Origin: Glutamicibacter soli
GTDB lineage: Bacteria > Actinomycetota > Actinomycetes > Actinomycetales > Micrococcaceae
Direction: 5' to 3'
DNA length: 64,000 nucleotides
NCBI RefSeq assembly: GCF_003309065.1
Contig: NZ_POAF01000003.1
Coordinates: forward strand, 248,001-312,000
Below, in pieces: positions 36,934 to 45,432 of the stretch (position 1 is the stretch's first letter; every line of letters starts with the position of its first letter). Made by a program: the position numbers and the translations under genes. The notes under the pieces are model-generated. The model saw nothing but the letters and a program-made list of their open reading frames with translations, was not told where the DNA came from and made no database searches.

Positions 36934-38109
36934 ATGAGCACCGACGTCGATTTCCTGGTCATCGGGGGCGGAGCCATGGGCTCGGCCGCCGCTTTCTCCC
37001 TTGCCGGCCAGGGACACCAGGTCCTGTTGCTGGAGCGTTTCGCCCGCGGACACCATGAGGGCGCGTCCCACGGCAGCACACGCAACTTCAACCCCGCCTA
37101 CGCGGATCCTGCCTATGTCGGGCTCCTGCGCCGCGCGAACCAACTGTGGGAAGACCTTTCGCAGGCCGGCAAGGTCAAGCTGCTGAACCGGACCGGGCTG
37201 GTCAATCACGGCGACGAACCCGGCCAGCAGGCGATCCACAGGACGCTTACGGCCGCCGGCATCCAAAGCGAACTGCTGGACGCAGCCGAGGCCGGCGAGC
37301 GCTTTGCCGGCATGAGGTTCCAGACGCAGGCTTTGCATATTCCCAGCGACGGGCAGCTGAATGCCGACCTGGCCGTGGCCACCCTGCAGCGGCTGGCAGC
37401 CGCCGCCGGAGCCGAGATCCGCCACCGGCACCGGGCGCTCCAGCTGGAGGTCGTCTCGGATGAGCTGGTCAAGATCCACGTGGATGACGGCCGGCGCACC
37501 GGCACGCTGTCCGCACGCCATGTCATCCTCACCGCTGGTGCGTGGACCCGCACGCTGCTGGGACCGGGCTTCGAGCTGCCGCGCCTGCACGTCACCGAGG
37601 AGCACCCGGTGCACTTCGCCCGGCGCGGGGAATCCGCCCACTGGCCCGGCTTCAACCACACCCTCGCCCCGGGAGACCACGACGGCCTGAGGATTTTCGC
37701 TCCGGTGTACGGCATGCACACCCCGGGCGAGGGCATCAAGGTCGGCTGGCACGGATCGGGCGAAGTCATCGATCCGGACCGCCGCCCGCACCGGCCGGTC
37801 GCCGAGCAGCTCGACGCCCTGCAGGCCTATGCCCGCCGCTGGCTTCCGGGCACCGATCCTGACAGCTTCGAGCCGGTGTCCTGCACCTACGCCAACACGG
37901 AGGACGAGCATTTCATCCTCGACCGGCTGGGGCCGGTCACCGTGGGCGCAGGGTTCAGCGGCCACGGCTTCAAGTTCGTGCCCGCCATCGGCGAGCACCT
38001 GGCCCAGCTGGCCACCGGGGCGGCCGGAACGATCCCGCGGTTCGCGGCCAGCCGTCTAATCGACATCCCGGTGTTCCTCGAACGCCGGAGCCGGGCCGGA
38101 GTGTCCTAG
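36934..38109 (+). CDS. solA: Sarcosine oxidase/N-methyltryptophan oxidase-like flavoenzyme
   Basis: A 391-residue monomeric DAO-family oxidase. The N-terminus has the dinucleotide motif VDFLVIGGGAMGSAAAFSLA. HEGASHGSTRNFNPAY is the typical N-terminal signature. SCTYANTEDEHFILDR aligns with the CMYTxTPDxxFxID region whose cysteine holds FAD covalently in monomeric sarcosine oxidase, and GFSGHGFKFVPAIGEHLAQLATG follows. The enzyme probably demethylates an N-methyl amino acid, producing formaldehyde and peroxide. SolA or MSOX assignment is not resolved. TAGGCT ends six bases before the ATG. Confidence 0.82.
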   Translation: MSTDVDFLVIGGGAMGSAAAFSLAGQGHQVLLLERFARGHHEGASHGSTRNFNPAYADPAYVGLLRRANQLWEDLSQAGKVKLLNRTGLVNHGDEPGQQAIHRTLTAAGIQSELLDAAEAGERFAGMRFQTQALHIPSDGQLNADLAVATLQRLAAAAGAEIRHRHRALQLEVVSDELVKIHVDDGRRTGTLSARHVILTAGAWTRTLLGPGFELPRLHVTEEHPVHFARRGESAHWPGFNHTLAPGDHDGLRIFAPVYGMHTPGEGIKVGWHGSGEVIDPDRRPHRPVAEQLDALQAYARRWLPGTDPDSFEPVSCTYANTEDEHFILDRLGPVTVGAGFSGHGFKFVPAIGEHLAQLATGAAGTIPRFAASRLIDIPVFLERRSRAGVS

Positions 38110-38120
38110 CCCCAGCGCAC

Positions 38121-38155
38121 GCGCAGCCCGGCCCTGCGGAAGGGCCGGGCTGCGC
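38121..38155. terminator. Bidirectional terminator hairpin
   Basis: GCGCAGCCCGGCCCT (38121-38135) and AGGGCCGGGCTGCGC (38141-38155) form a perfect 15-base stem with a GCGGA loop, between the convergent oxidase and amino-acid permease genes. No T-run is present on either side. Confidence 0.8.
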
Positions 38156-38165
38156 GCTGCGGGAG

Positions 38166-39686
38166 CTAGGAAGTTTCCTGCTTCACGTACCTGGTTTCCG
38201 GACGGGATTCGTAGAACGCCGCACGGCGCTTGCGGGCCCCGATCAGGAACACCGCGCCGAGCACCAGGATTCCCACCCCGACCACGAACACCAGGCCCAT
38301 GCCCGCCACGTGCGTCCCGGAACCGTACTCCGGGTCCAGCGAGTCCACGGTGGTCTGCAGGAACACCGCCACCAGCGCCAGCCCGCCCAGCAGCGGAGCC
38401 AGCCCGCGGATGAGGAAGTTGCGCGCCGAGGCGAGAAGCGTGTGGCGGAAGAACCAGACGCAGGCGAATGCAGTGACCCCGTAGTAGAAGCAGATCATCA
38501 TGCCCAGCGCCAGGATGGTGTCGTTCAAGACGTTGGTGGAGACAAAACGCATCATCGCGTAGAAGCCGGTGGAGACCACCGCCGCCACGATGGTGGAGAA
38601 GGCAGGAGTGCCGAACTTCGGGTGGATCCGGGTGAACGCCTGCGGCAGCGCCCCGTGGTGCCCCATGGCCAGCATCGAGCGGGCCGGGGAAATCATGGTG
38701 GACTGCAGCGAAGCCGCGCAGGACGCCAGGGTCGCCAGCGACAGCAGGATGGCTGCCGGCCCCATGACCGGGCCGGCCAGGGCCGCGAACACGTTGCCGA
38801 TGTTCTCCGGATTCGCCAGGCCCAGACCTGAATCCCCCACCCCGGCGAACACCGTGGCCGCCACGGAGGTCAGCAGGTACACGGCCAGCACGATCACCGC
38901 GGTGAACCCGGCGGCCAGACCGGAGGTGCGCTCGCCGTTCTTGGTTTCCTCGTTCATGGACAGGCAGACGTCCCAGCCCCAGAAGGCGAAAATGGACAGG
39001 CTCAGTCCCACCGCCATGGCGGAGAAGGAATCGATGCCCAGCGGGTTGAACCACTCGGCGGAGAACTGCACCGCCGGGGCCGCCTTGTCCAGGGCCGCGA
39101 TGGTGAACCAAAGCAGCACCACCACCTGGAAGCCGACCAGCAGGTACTGCACCAGCGAGGCGGCGTGCAGCCCGCGCACCGAGATCCAGGTGGCGCCCAG
39201 CATGAACACCAAGCAGGTGGCCACGTTGATCCACGGGTTGGACGCCAGCTCGGCCAGCTGTTCCTGCCCGGTGGCCTGGGCGAGGAAGAGGTAGAAGAAG
39301 TCCACCGCCACCCCGGCCAGGTTGGAGAGCACGATGATGTTCGCCGCGAGCATTCCCCAGCCGCCCATCCACCCGGCACGCGGCCCGAAGGCCTTCCACA
39401 CCCAGGTGAAGGTGGTGCCGTTGTCCGGCATGGCCCGGTTCAGCTCGCGGTAGCCCAGGGCCACCAGGAACATCGGGATGAACCCGACGATGAAGATGGC
39501 CGGCAGGTGCGTGCCCACCGCTTCGGCGGTGGGGCCGAGCGTGCTGGCCACCACGTAGCTGGGCGCAATGGTGGATACGCCGATCACGATGGCCGTGAAC
39601 AGGCCGATCTGGCCTGCAGTCAGGCCCTTGCCTGTTTCGGTGACCGGGCTGGTGCTCAGCCGGCTGGGTTTCGTCTTGTCTTTCAT
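38166..39686 (-). CDS. APC family amino acid/polyamine permease
   Basis: A 506-residue transporter with 12 predicted helices of the amino acid-polyamine-organocation superfamily. The N-terminus reads TGKGLTAGQIGLFTAIVIGVSTIAPSY and the core has RELNRAMPDNGTTFTWVWKAFGP, the usual first-helix and loop pattern. It lies 30 bases after aguA on the same strand, in what appears to be the agmatine operon, so putrescine, agmatine or a related amine is the likely substrate. Confidence 0.87.
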   Translation of the reverse strand: MKDKTKPSRLSTSPVTETGKGLTAGQIGLFTAIVIGVSTIAPSYVVASTLGPTAEAVGTHLPAIFIVGFIPMFLVALGYRELNRAMPDNGTTFTWVWKAFGPRAGWMGGWGMLAANIIVLSNLAGVAVDFFYLFLAQATGQEQLAELASNPWINVATCLVFMLGATWISVRGLHAASLVQYLLVGFQVVVLLWFTIAALDKAAPAVQFSAEWFNPLGIDSFSAMAVGLSLSIFAFWGWDVCLSMNEETKNGERTSGLAAGFTAVIVLAVYLLTSVAATVFAGVGDSGLGLANPENIGNVFAALAGPVMGPAAILLSLATLASCAASLQSTMISPARSMLAMGHHGALPQAFTRIHPKFGTPAFSTIVAAVVSTGFYAMMRFVSTNVLNDTILALGMMICFYYGVTAFACVWFFRHTLLASARNFLIRGLAPLLGGLALVAVFLQTTVDSLDPEYGSGTHVAGMGLVFVVGVGILVLGAVFLIGARKRRAAFYESRPETRYVKQETS

Positions 39687-39716
39687 CGCACTGGATCCTT
39701 TACCGGGCGGGGTGTT

Positions 39717-40739
39717 CTATCGCTTCGGAACCTGCTGGGTGATGCAGTGGATTCCTCCGCCGCGGGCATACAGCTCGGTGGCGTCCACCGCGACGACCTC
39801 GCGGCCCGGGTAGGCCTGGGCGAGGATCCGCGCGGCCTGCGCATCGTTTTCATCGTTGAAGCAGCAGGCGATGACTCCCCCGTTGGTGACCAGGTGGTTG
39901 ATGTAGGAGTAGTCCACCCAGCCTTCCTCGTCCTTCAGCGTCTTGGGCGCCGGGACGGGGACCAGGCGCAGCTTGCGACCCTTGGCGTCGGTGGCCGCCT
40001 CCAGGAGGCTGCGCACCTCGGCGGAAATCGCATGGTCCGGATGGGCCGGGTCTTGCTGGTCGTGGTAGAGCACCACACCGGGTTCTGCGAAGCAGGCGAC
40101 GATGTCCACGTGGCCGCGGGTGCCGAACTCCTCGTTGTCCCGGGTCAGCCCGCGCTCCAGCCAGATGACCTTCTGCGCGCCGAGCTGCTTGGCGAACTCG
40201 GCCTCGATGTCCGCGGCGCTGGCTTCCGGGTTGCGTCCCGGGTCCAGCTGGACGCTGCGGGTGGCGAGCATGGTGCCCTCGCCGTCCACGTGGATTCCGC
40301 CACCCTCGTTGGTGATCGAGGACTGCACCCGGGCAGTCTGCTCCAGCTGCGCGACCTGGGCGGCGATCTTCGAGTCCTTGCCCCAGGAGGCCCAGGACTG
40401 GGCACCCCAGCCGTTGAAGTTCCAGTCGATGGCGGCCAGTTCGCCGGAGGCGTCGCGCACGAAGGTCGGCCCGATGTCCCGCATCCAGGCGTCGTCCAGC
40501 TCGCGCAGCGCGTAGCTGACCTCCTCGCCCAGGTGGCGGCGGGCGTCCGATTCGGCCTGCGGGTCCACGACCATGGTCACCGGGGTGAAGCGGGCGACGG
40601 CCTTGGCCACCGCGGCCCAGGTGCTGCGCGCGGCTTCGGCCTCCTCGGCGGTGTCGCCCAGGGTGTAGCCGCCGGAGGGGAAGGCCATGTAGATGCGTTC
40701 GTGCGGATCGGTTTCCGCGGGCATGAGGAACTCAGACAT
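39717..40739 (-). CDS. aguA: Agmatine deiminase
   Basis: Hydrolyses agmatine to N-carbamoylputrescine and ammonia. The 340-residue protein has the guanidino-modifying fold with MPAETDPHERIYMAFPSG at the start, ELDDAWMRDIGPTFV, GGIHVDGEGTML, TRGHVDIVACF and the catalytic cysteine in RGGGIHCITQQVPKR at the C-terminus. The start at 40739 follows GGGGAG and lies eight bases inside the end of aguB. The two enzymes make a two-step route to putrescine. Confidence 0.93.
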   Translation of the reverse strand: MSEFLMPAETDPHERIYMAFPSGGYTLGDTAEEAEAARSTWAAVAKAVARFTPVTMVVDPQAESDARRHLGEEVSYALRELDDAWMRDIGPTFVRDASGELAAIDWNFNGWGAQSWASWGKDSKIAAQVAQLEQTARVQSSITNEGGGIHVDGEGTMLATRSVQLDPGRNPEASAADIEAEFAKQLGAQKVIWLERGLTRDNEEFGTRGHVDIVACFAEPGVVLYHDQQDPAHPDHAISAEVRSLLEAATDAKGRKLRLVPVPAPKTLKDEEGWVDYSYINHLVTNGGVIACCFNDENDAQAARILAQAYPGREVVAVDATELYARGGGIHCITQQVPKR

Positions 40740-41709
40740 GGGAGCTCCCCATCTCTCCCAGACCGGACTCGGCACGGGCTTCGGTCAGCGCGCCGTAGGT
40801 TTCCGGGCGGCGGGTGCGCAGGAACGGGAAGAGCGTCAGCCAGTCGCGGCGGGCGTCCAAATCCAGGGTTGCCACCAGGACGGCGGATTCGTCGCGCGGA
40901 GCGCGCGCCAGGATGCGGCCATACGGATCCGAGATGAAGGAGGAACCGTAGAAGGTCAGTGCGCCTTCGTCGCCCCAGCGGTTGGGGACCACCATGAACA
41001 GCCCGTTGGCGATGCCGTTGCCGATGATGGTCTGGCGCCACAGCGGTTCGGTGTCGAAGTCCGGGTGGTCCGGTTCGGAGCCGATAGCCGTCGGGTAGGC
41101 CACCAGGTCCGCGCCGGCCAGCGAGTAGATGCGCGGCGGCTCGCTGAACCATTCGTCCCAGCAGGTGGGCAAGCCCATGGCCAGGCCATTCAGCTCCTCG
41201 AGGCGGTGCACCGGGTAGGGATCCTCGCTCGGGCCTTCGCGGAAGTACTTGTCCTCGTAGTATCCGGCGGTGCGCGGAATGTGCAGTTTGTTGGTCAGCG
41301 CGACGATTTCGCCTTGCGGCGACACGACCACGGCGGTGTTCAGTCCCAGGCCGTCCTCGGCCGGGGCCTTGCGGAACAGCGAAATGTGCACATGAATGGA
41401 GTAGCGCGCGGCCATGTCGCGGGCGAAGGCGACGGTCGGCCCGCTCTCCAGGTCCTCGGCGGACTCGTCGGCAGCGTCCGGGTTCGGCACCACGAAGGCC
41501 GGGTACTTGCTCAGCGTCAGCTCCGGCAGGTACACGATCTTGGCCCCTCGGGAGGCCGCGCGGCGGATGCCGTCTTCCAGTTCGTCGCGCAGTGCCTGCG
41601 GGTCTTCGTGCCAGTGGTGCTGGACCAGCGCGACCGTCAGTTCCCCGCGCTCGGCGGCGTCCACGCGGGCCGGAGAGGCCGGCGGGGTGAGAGCGAGTAT
41701 TTCTTTCAT
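40732..41709 (-). CDS. aguB: N-carbamoylputrescine amidase (nitrilase superfamily)
   Basis: Carbon-nitrogen hydrolase of 325 residues with the Glu-Lys-Cys triad visible in VYLPELTLSKYP, LTNKLHIPRTAGYYEDKYF and LPTCWDEWFSEPPR. It is likely to convert N-carbamoylputrescine to putrescine, CO2 and ammonia. The partner aguA overlaps its stop. GGAG lies seven bases before the ATG. It is the first gene of the aguB-aguA-permease operon, and its start region overlaps a TetR-type operator. Confidence 0.9.
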   Translation of the reverse strand: MKEILALTPPASPARVDAAERGELTVALVQHHWHEDPQALRDELEDGIRRAASRGAKIVYLPELTLSKYPAFVVPNPDAADESAEDLESGPTVAFARDMAARYSIHVHISLFRKAPAEDGLGLNTAVVVSPQGEIVALTNKLHIPRTAGYYEDKYFREGPSEDPYPVHRLEELNGLAMGLPTCWDEWFSEPPRIYSLAGADLVAYPTAIGSEPDHPDFDTEPLWRQTIIGNGIANGLFMVVPNRWGDEGALTFYGSSFISDPYGRILARAPRDESAVLVATLDLDARRDWLTLFPFLRTRRPETYGALTEARAESGLGEMGSSHV

Positions 41710-41727
41710 GGCTATGCTCCATCGCTA

Positions 41728-41746
41728 AAACGAATGTGATTCGTTT
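41728..41746. promoter_or_regulatory. Operator 1: AAACGAA-N5-TTCGTTT over the aguB start region
   Basis: Perfect seven-base inverted repeat with spacer TGTGA, 19-37 bases before aguB. On the minus strand a possible -10 (TATCCT, 41754-41749) with an upstream TTGCGT about 18 bases further lies just before it, so the site would cover the transcription start. Confidence 0.75.
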
Positions 41747-41782
41747 ACAGGATAAGCAGTGCCCCGCGTCACACGCAAGAGG

Positions 41783-41803
41783 TAAACGAATGATTTTCGT
41801 TTA
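41783..41803. promoter_or_regulatory. Operator 2: TAAACGAA-N5-TTCGTTTA upstream of the TetR gene
   Basis: Same half-site and spacing as operator 1 with centres 56 bases apart. It lies just before TATGCT (41811-41816), a plausible -10 of the regulator gene on the plus strand. Both genes would be repressed, including the regulator itself. Confidence 0.75.
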
Positions 41804-41852
41804 ATTCGGATATGCTCGGGTGGAAGGCCCCGACAGGAAGGCAGTGGATGCC

Positions 41853-42461
41853 ATGGCACGTCCCTCCAAGCCCAAGCTCAGCCCGGACGCGATTGCCGCC
41901 GCGGCGTTGAAACTGATCGACAAGCACGGCGAGTTCACGCTCCCGCAACTGGCCAAGGCGCTGTCCGTGACGGCATCCTCGCTCTACAACCATGTGGCGG
42001 GCAAGGACGAGATCATCGAGCTGATGCGCGGCCGCGCCATGTCGGCGATCAGCCTGCCGGACGGCGATTCCGGGGACTGGCAGGAAACCGTAAGGCAAAT
42101 CGCCACGTCCTACTGGGAATCGTATTCAAAACACCCGCGGCTGATCCCGTTGCTGACCAGCCATACCGTGCGGGACCGCACCACCTTGCGGGTCTACGAT
42201 GCGTTGGCGCAAACTCTCGCGCAGGCGGGGTTCCCGCCGGCGGACCGATTGCACGCGATCACCATCATCGATTCATTCGTGCTCGGCTCGGCGCTTGATG
42301 CGGCTGCGCCGGAAATTGTCTGGGAAGCTAATGATTCTTCGGGGCATGAATTCAAGGAGGCGCTGGACGCCGGTCTCCAGCTGGAACAGCGAGCGCGACT
42401 GACCTTTCACAAGGGACTTGAGCTGATTCTCCTCGGCTTAGGCAATATTCGTTCCAGTTAG
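41853..42461 (+). CDS. TetR family regulator of the agmatine operon
   Basis: A transcriptional repressor of about 202 residues. The N-terminal TetR HTH reads LSPDAIAAAALKLIDKHGEFT then LPQLAKALSVTASSLYNHVAG, ending KDEIIELMRG. The ligand-binding C-terminal domain is of the TetR_C type, with LHAITIIDSFVLGSALD. ATG 41853 is preceded by AGGAAGG about 11 bases away; GTG starts at 41820 and 41844 are possible. It diverges from aguB, and the gap holds two matching operators; the inducer is probably agmatine or putrescine. Confidence 0.87.
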   Translation: MARPSKPKLSPDAIAAAALKLIDKHGEFTLPQLAKALSVTASSLYNHVAGKDEIIELMRGRAMSAISLPDGDSGDWQETVRQIATSYWESYSKHPRLIPLLTSHTVRDRTTLRVYDALAQTLAQAGFPPADRLHAITIIDSFVLGSALDAAAPEIVWEANDSSGHEFKEALDAGLQLEQRARLTFHKGLELILLGLGNIRSS

Positions 42462-42499
42462 CCTGCCGGCACGGATCGTTGCATCGTGCTCGATAGTAC

Positions 42500-43627
42500 T
42501 CACGAGCAGTGCAGCGATCTGACCACTCCAAGTAATCCGATAGAGCCCTTCGCTTTCGAATGGACGATGGGAGCGGCGGTCCATCCGTTGTCATACATCG
42601 CATACACGCGGAAGTTCACGTCAAATTTCGACCCAAAGAGGTTGCCCAGAAGGTCTATCAGGAGCGACAGCAACCCGCCCGAAGGGGAAATATCGACAGA
42701 GTATGTGGTGGTAGACACAGGCAGGGGGTCGGAGAATTTCTCTTCACTGTCGTTGATTTGGACAGATACCTTGTATCCCGTTAATTTCGAACCCTGGGCT
42801 GCTGGAGCTTGCCATGCGAAGTTGATGACATTGTTACCGGATAGCGAAGATTTATCTTTGCATGAAAGATTCTTGGCCGGTTGCATAACGGCGCCGTGCA
42901 ACGTACCCCCTGCTTTCGCCGTGGAAGTGAAAGCAGCCTGCGTCGATTCGACCGCAGGGCGAAGTTGCAACGAAGCGACCGCCGTCGAAAGAACAAGCAC
43001 CATGCACAAAAGGCGGGATATGCCAGCACGAGGCAAGTCCCCCCGCCCAGGGGATCCTGCACAAGCATCGGCATCAGTCTCCGAATTGCGTTTCTGGGTA
43101 GAACTTCTCGGGACGGATTCACCAACTGCTGGCTGCGGGCTACGCGAGAATGCGAGATAGAGCAGGTAGGCGCACAACAACCCGCCTAGGAAATACGCCC
43201 ATGGCTGGGACAGCCACGTCACCAGGTACCCCAAGCCCGGAAAGCTGACCAGAAGCTTGTCGGCGCTGTCCACCGCATACGGTTGCAGGTCCGCGACGGG
43301 ATTGGCATCCCCCTTGAGGATCAGGCCTGCTTCGGTCTTGTCGGCTACCCGGTGCGTCACCCGAACTTCGTTGCTGGTGACCACCGAAACCACGTCGCCT
43401 ATGGCAACTTCCACAATCGGGGTGGGAACAGCCAGTCCCAACGATCCGGTGGGGATGCCGGGTCCCATCGAGCCACTGGCAAAAACCAGCGGTTTCACCC
43501 CAAACAGCACAGCCGCAAGCGTCATGAGCAGGCACAAGGATCCGAGGATCGCCCCGGCATTCAGCGCAAGGCGCTGGAGCGGGTTGCCGTTGCGTGCATC
43601 GGATTTGATCCGTTCCTGGTTTCCCAC
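42500..43627 (-). CDS. Signal peptidase I (SipW/ER type) fused to an exported Fn3-like domain
   Basis: A 375-residue membrane protein. Residues 1-165 are an ER-type signal peptidase: one helix (GAILGSLCLLMTLAAVLFGV), Ser in FASGSMGPGIPTG, His in RVTHRVADK, Asp in LKGDANPVADLQ, then a second helix. A charged linker (about residues 165-200) leads to a third hydrophobic segment (RLLCMVLVLSTAVASLQL) ending STQAAFTSTAKAGG, which resembles the alternate signal of the SipW substrates. The last 130 residues look like a fibronectin type III domain (NFAWQAPAAQGSKLTGYKV, YSVDISP, FRVYAMYDNGW). Start is GTG, one base after the previous stop. It is probably both protease and substrate. Confidence 0.78.
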   Translation of the reverse strand: MGNQERIKSDARNGNPLQRLALNAGAILGSLCLLMTLAAVLFGVKPLVFASGSMGPGIPTGSLGLAVPTPIVEVAIGDVVSVVTSNEVRVTHRVADKTEAGLILKGDANPVADLQPYAVDSADKLLVSFPGLGYLVTWLSQPWAYFLGGLLCAYLLYLAFSRSPQPAVGESVPRSSTQKRNSETDADACAGSPGRGDLPRAGISRLLCMVLVLSTAVASLQLRPAVESTQAAFTSTAKAGGTLHGAVMQPAKNLSCKDKSSLSGNNVINFAWQAPAAQGSKLTGYKVSVQINDSEEKFSDPLPVSTTTYSVDISPSGGLLSLLIDLLGNLFGSKFDVNFRVYAMYDNGWTAAPIVHSKAKGSIGLLGVVRSLHCS

Positions 43628-43628
43628 C

Positions 43629-44204
43629 TTATGACCCCACCGTTCCGGTGAAGACCAGGTCCAGCTTCGTGGTGGCGCCTTGCAGGTTGTTGGCCGCGGT
43701 CACGGGCAGCGAGTACTGCACGCAGAGTGTTTCCGAAGCGCCTGCGGCCAGTGTCGATACTTCAACTGACCCGCCGAAAGCTGATCCAGCTTTCTTATCT
43801 ACGATGGCCGCTGTGCCGGAACAAGTCGCGCTCGGTGCGGTGCCGCTGACCGTGGAGCCGGTCTTCACCTGTACCTGCATGGCCTTGCCCAATTCGACGC
43901 CGCCGCTGTCGGTGATGCTGCCCCTGATGGAATACGGCAGCTCGACCGTGCTGGTGTTCTTCACGACAACTACCGCTGCGGCGCTGGCTCCCGGGTACCA
44001 GTTCACCGAGGAGACCGGCACGGTGTAGCTTTCGGAGGTCGCGCTGGAGGCCGTTGCTCCGACCCCGAGCGATACCTTTGCGGCGGTGATGCTGGTGGTC
44101 GCCGTGGCGGTTCCGGTCCAGGCCGCCAAGGTGGACACCGAGCCGAGGCCTACCAGGATTCCCACCGACAGGATCGCCTTGACCTGTACCGATCGTCTGC
44201 TCAT
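43629..44204 (-). CDS. SipW-dependent alternate-signal exported protein (A3)
   Basis: A 191-residue exported protein with a short, odd signal peptide (MSRRSVQVKAILSVGILVGLG) ending STLAAWTGTATATTS, the AAW-type cleavage region of SipW substrates. The mature part is Ser/Thr/Val-rich and beta-like, with one cysteine in SATCSGT and one in SETLCVQYSLP. The latter segment is shared with protein A2 (SEALCVRLSLP), so these two are paralogues. A structural fibre or matrix role like TasA is suggested by the family, not shown. Its start overlaps the anchor-protein stop (ATGA). Confidence 0.78.
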   Translation of the reverse strand: MSRRSVQVKAILSVGILVGLGSVSTLAAWTGTATATTSITAAKVSLGVGATASSATSESYTVPVSSVNWYPGASAAAVVVVKNTSTVELPYSIRGSITDSGGVELGKAMQVQVKTGSTVSGTAPSATCSGTAAIVDKKAGSAFGGSVEVSTLAAGASETLCVQYSLPVTAANNLQGATTKLDLVFTGTVGS

Positions 44205-44866
44205 TGAGATGCTCCTTGGGGTGCCTGCGCCTGGGCGCCATGTTGCTTCGAACGTAGATATAGCGTTGCGCCGGCCCCGGCCATGCCTAGCGCCAGCGGG
44301 ATCGCCCAGCCGCTGAAGCCGGTGGATCCCAGCTCGTCCGGCGGACGATCCCCTTCCACGTCAGGAGAATGGGGACTGCCCGGCGGCTGCGGGGCCTCCG
44401 GCGATTCGGGTTCCTGCGGGATCCCGCCGGCGACCTCGATCGCGCTGATGTCCAGGCTCAGCGACCGCTCCCGGTCCTGCGAGGAATTTCCGGCAGAAAC
44501 CGGCAGGCTTGCCTCCAAGGCGAAGTTTGCGCGCTGCTGCGGATCCAGCCGCATCGTGGGGTTTCCCGCCACCGCAAACTTCAGCCCGGCGGCGGGGGCC
44601 GAAACCACTGGTTTTACCGTGACTTCGATGGGATGGGGCCGGTCATTGCGGATGGAGAGCTCTCCGGTCAGCCGGTCTCCGGGAACGAGCCGGATTTCTC
44701 CGCCGAACAGTTCGCCCGGGCTTTCCCGGAATTCGCCGCCGTCCACGCTGTAGCTCAGGCCCCGCGGGTCATCTCCGTCCCCGTGCGCTCCGGGGGTCCC
44801 CGCGCCCAGCAGGCTGCCCGCGAGCACCACTGACAGCATGGCCCTGGTTGGCGCCGCGAACTTCAT
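44201..44866 (-). CDS. Exported surface protein with C-terminal LGSTG-type anchor
   Basis: A 221-residue protein. A signal peptide (MKFAAPTRAMLSVVLAGSLLG) is followed by a beta-rich domain (GELFGGEIRLVPGDRLTGEL, PHPIEVTVKPVVSAP) and a Pro/Glu/Ser stalk (EPESPEAPQPPGSPHSPD). The C-terminus has ELGSTGFSGWAIPLALG, a transmembrane helix and basic RSKQH. LGSTG then helix then positive charges is a sortase-like sorting pattern, though not canonical LPXTG. It may anchor the SipW-dependent fibre proteins to the surface. The ATG at 44866 overlaps the signal peptidase stop (ATGA). Confidence 0.75.
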   Translation of the reverse strand: MKFAAPTRAMLSVVLAGSLLGAGTPGAHGDGDDPRGLSYSVDGGEFRESPGELFGGEIRLVPGDRLTGELSIRNDRPHPIEVTVKPVVSAPAAGLKFAVAGNPTMRLDPQQRANFALEASLPVSAGNSSQDRERSLSLDISAIEVAGGIPQEPESPEAPQPPGSPHSPDVEGDRPPDELGSTGFSGWAIPLALGMAGAGATLYLRSKQHGAQAQAPQGASQ

Positions 44867-45432
44867 GACGCCTTCTTCCCGCGGTGCTCCCGCCATGCCC
44901 CGGTGAACATCACCAGCGAATAGGACAGCAGTCCCCCGATGGCCAGCCAAGTCAGCCAGGTCCGCTGCGAAGCGCTGAGCGCTGAATTCAGGTAGCCGAG
45001 CCATGGCAGCGAATACCAGAGCTTGCCGCGCACCTGTTCCGCGACGATCGGCGCATCGTCGGTGTTGTTGGCGTCCCCGCGCAGCACGAACTGCCGCTCG
45101 CCGGAAAGCGACGAGGCCACCGAGACAACGCGATGGGTCACCACGCCGGGTTCCCCGGATTCAAGCTGGTAGGTGAGCACGTCTCCCACCTCGATGGCTT
45201 CAACCGGAACCGGTTTGACCACGACCAGCCGGCCCGGAGGGAAGTCCGGCCGCATGGATCCGGTCAGCACGGTGTAGGCGGTGGCCCCGCCGAGCCGGGG
45301 AATGACCACCATGACGGCAAGCAGGCAGAGCACGATGAAGAGCGCCAGCCAGGACAAGACCTGGCCGGCCCACCAGAACGGCCCGGTTTTCTGTTCTTCC
45401 CGACGCCGTTGCGCCCGCGTCAGCACCGTCAT
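44863..45432 (-). CDS. sipW: Signal peptidase I, SipW/ER type
   Basis: A 189-residue membrane protease of the archaeal/ER type, with Ser in VLTGSMRPDFPPG, His in VVTHRVVSV and Asp in LRGDANNTDDAPI. Transmembrane helices flank the catalytic domain at both ends (LSWLALFIVLCLLAVMVVI; TWLTWLAIGGLLSYSLVMFTG). The short N-terminus is basic (TRAQRRREEQK). The start at 45432 overlaps the A2 stop as ATGA. Its expected substrates are the AAW-type exported proteins encoded on either side. Confidence 0.85.
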   Translation of the reverse strand: MTVLTRAQRRREEQKTGPFWWAGQVLSWLALFIVLCLLAVMVVIPRLGGATAYTVLTGSMRPDFPPGRLVVVKPVPVEAIEVGDVLTYQLESGEPGVVTHRVVSVASSLSGERQFVLRGDANNTDDAPIVAEQVRGKLWYSLPWLGYLNSALSASQRTWLTWLAIGGLLSYSLVMFTGAWREHRGKKAS

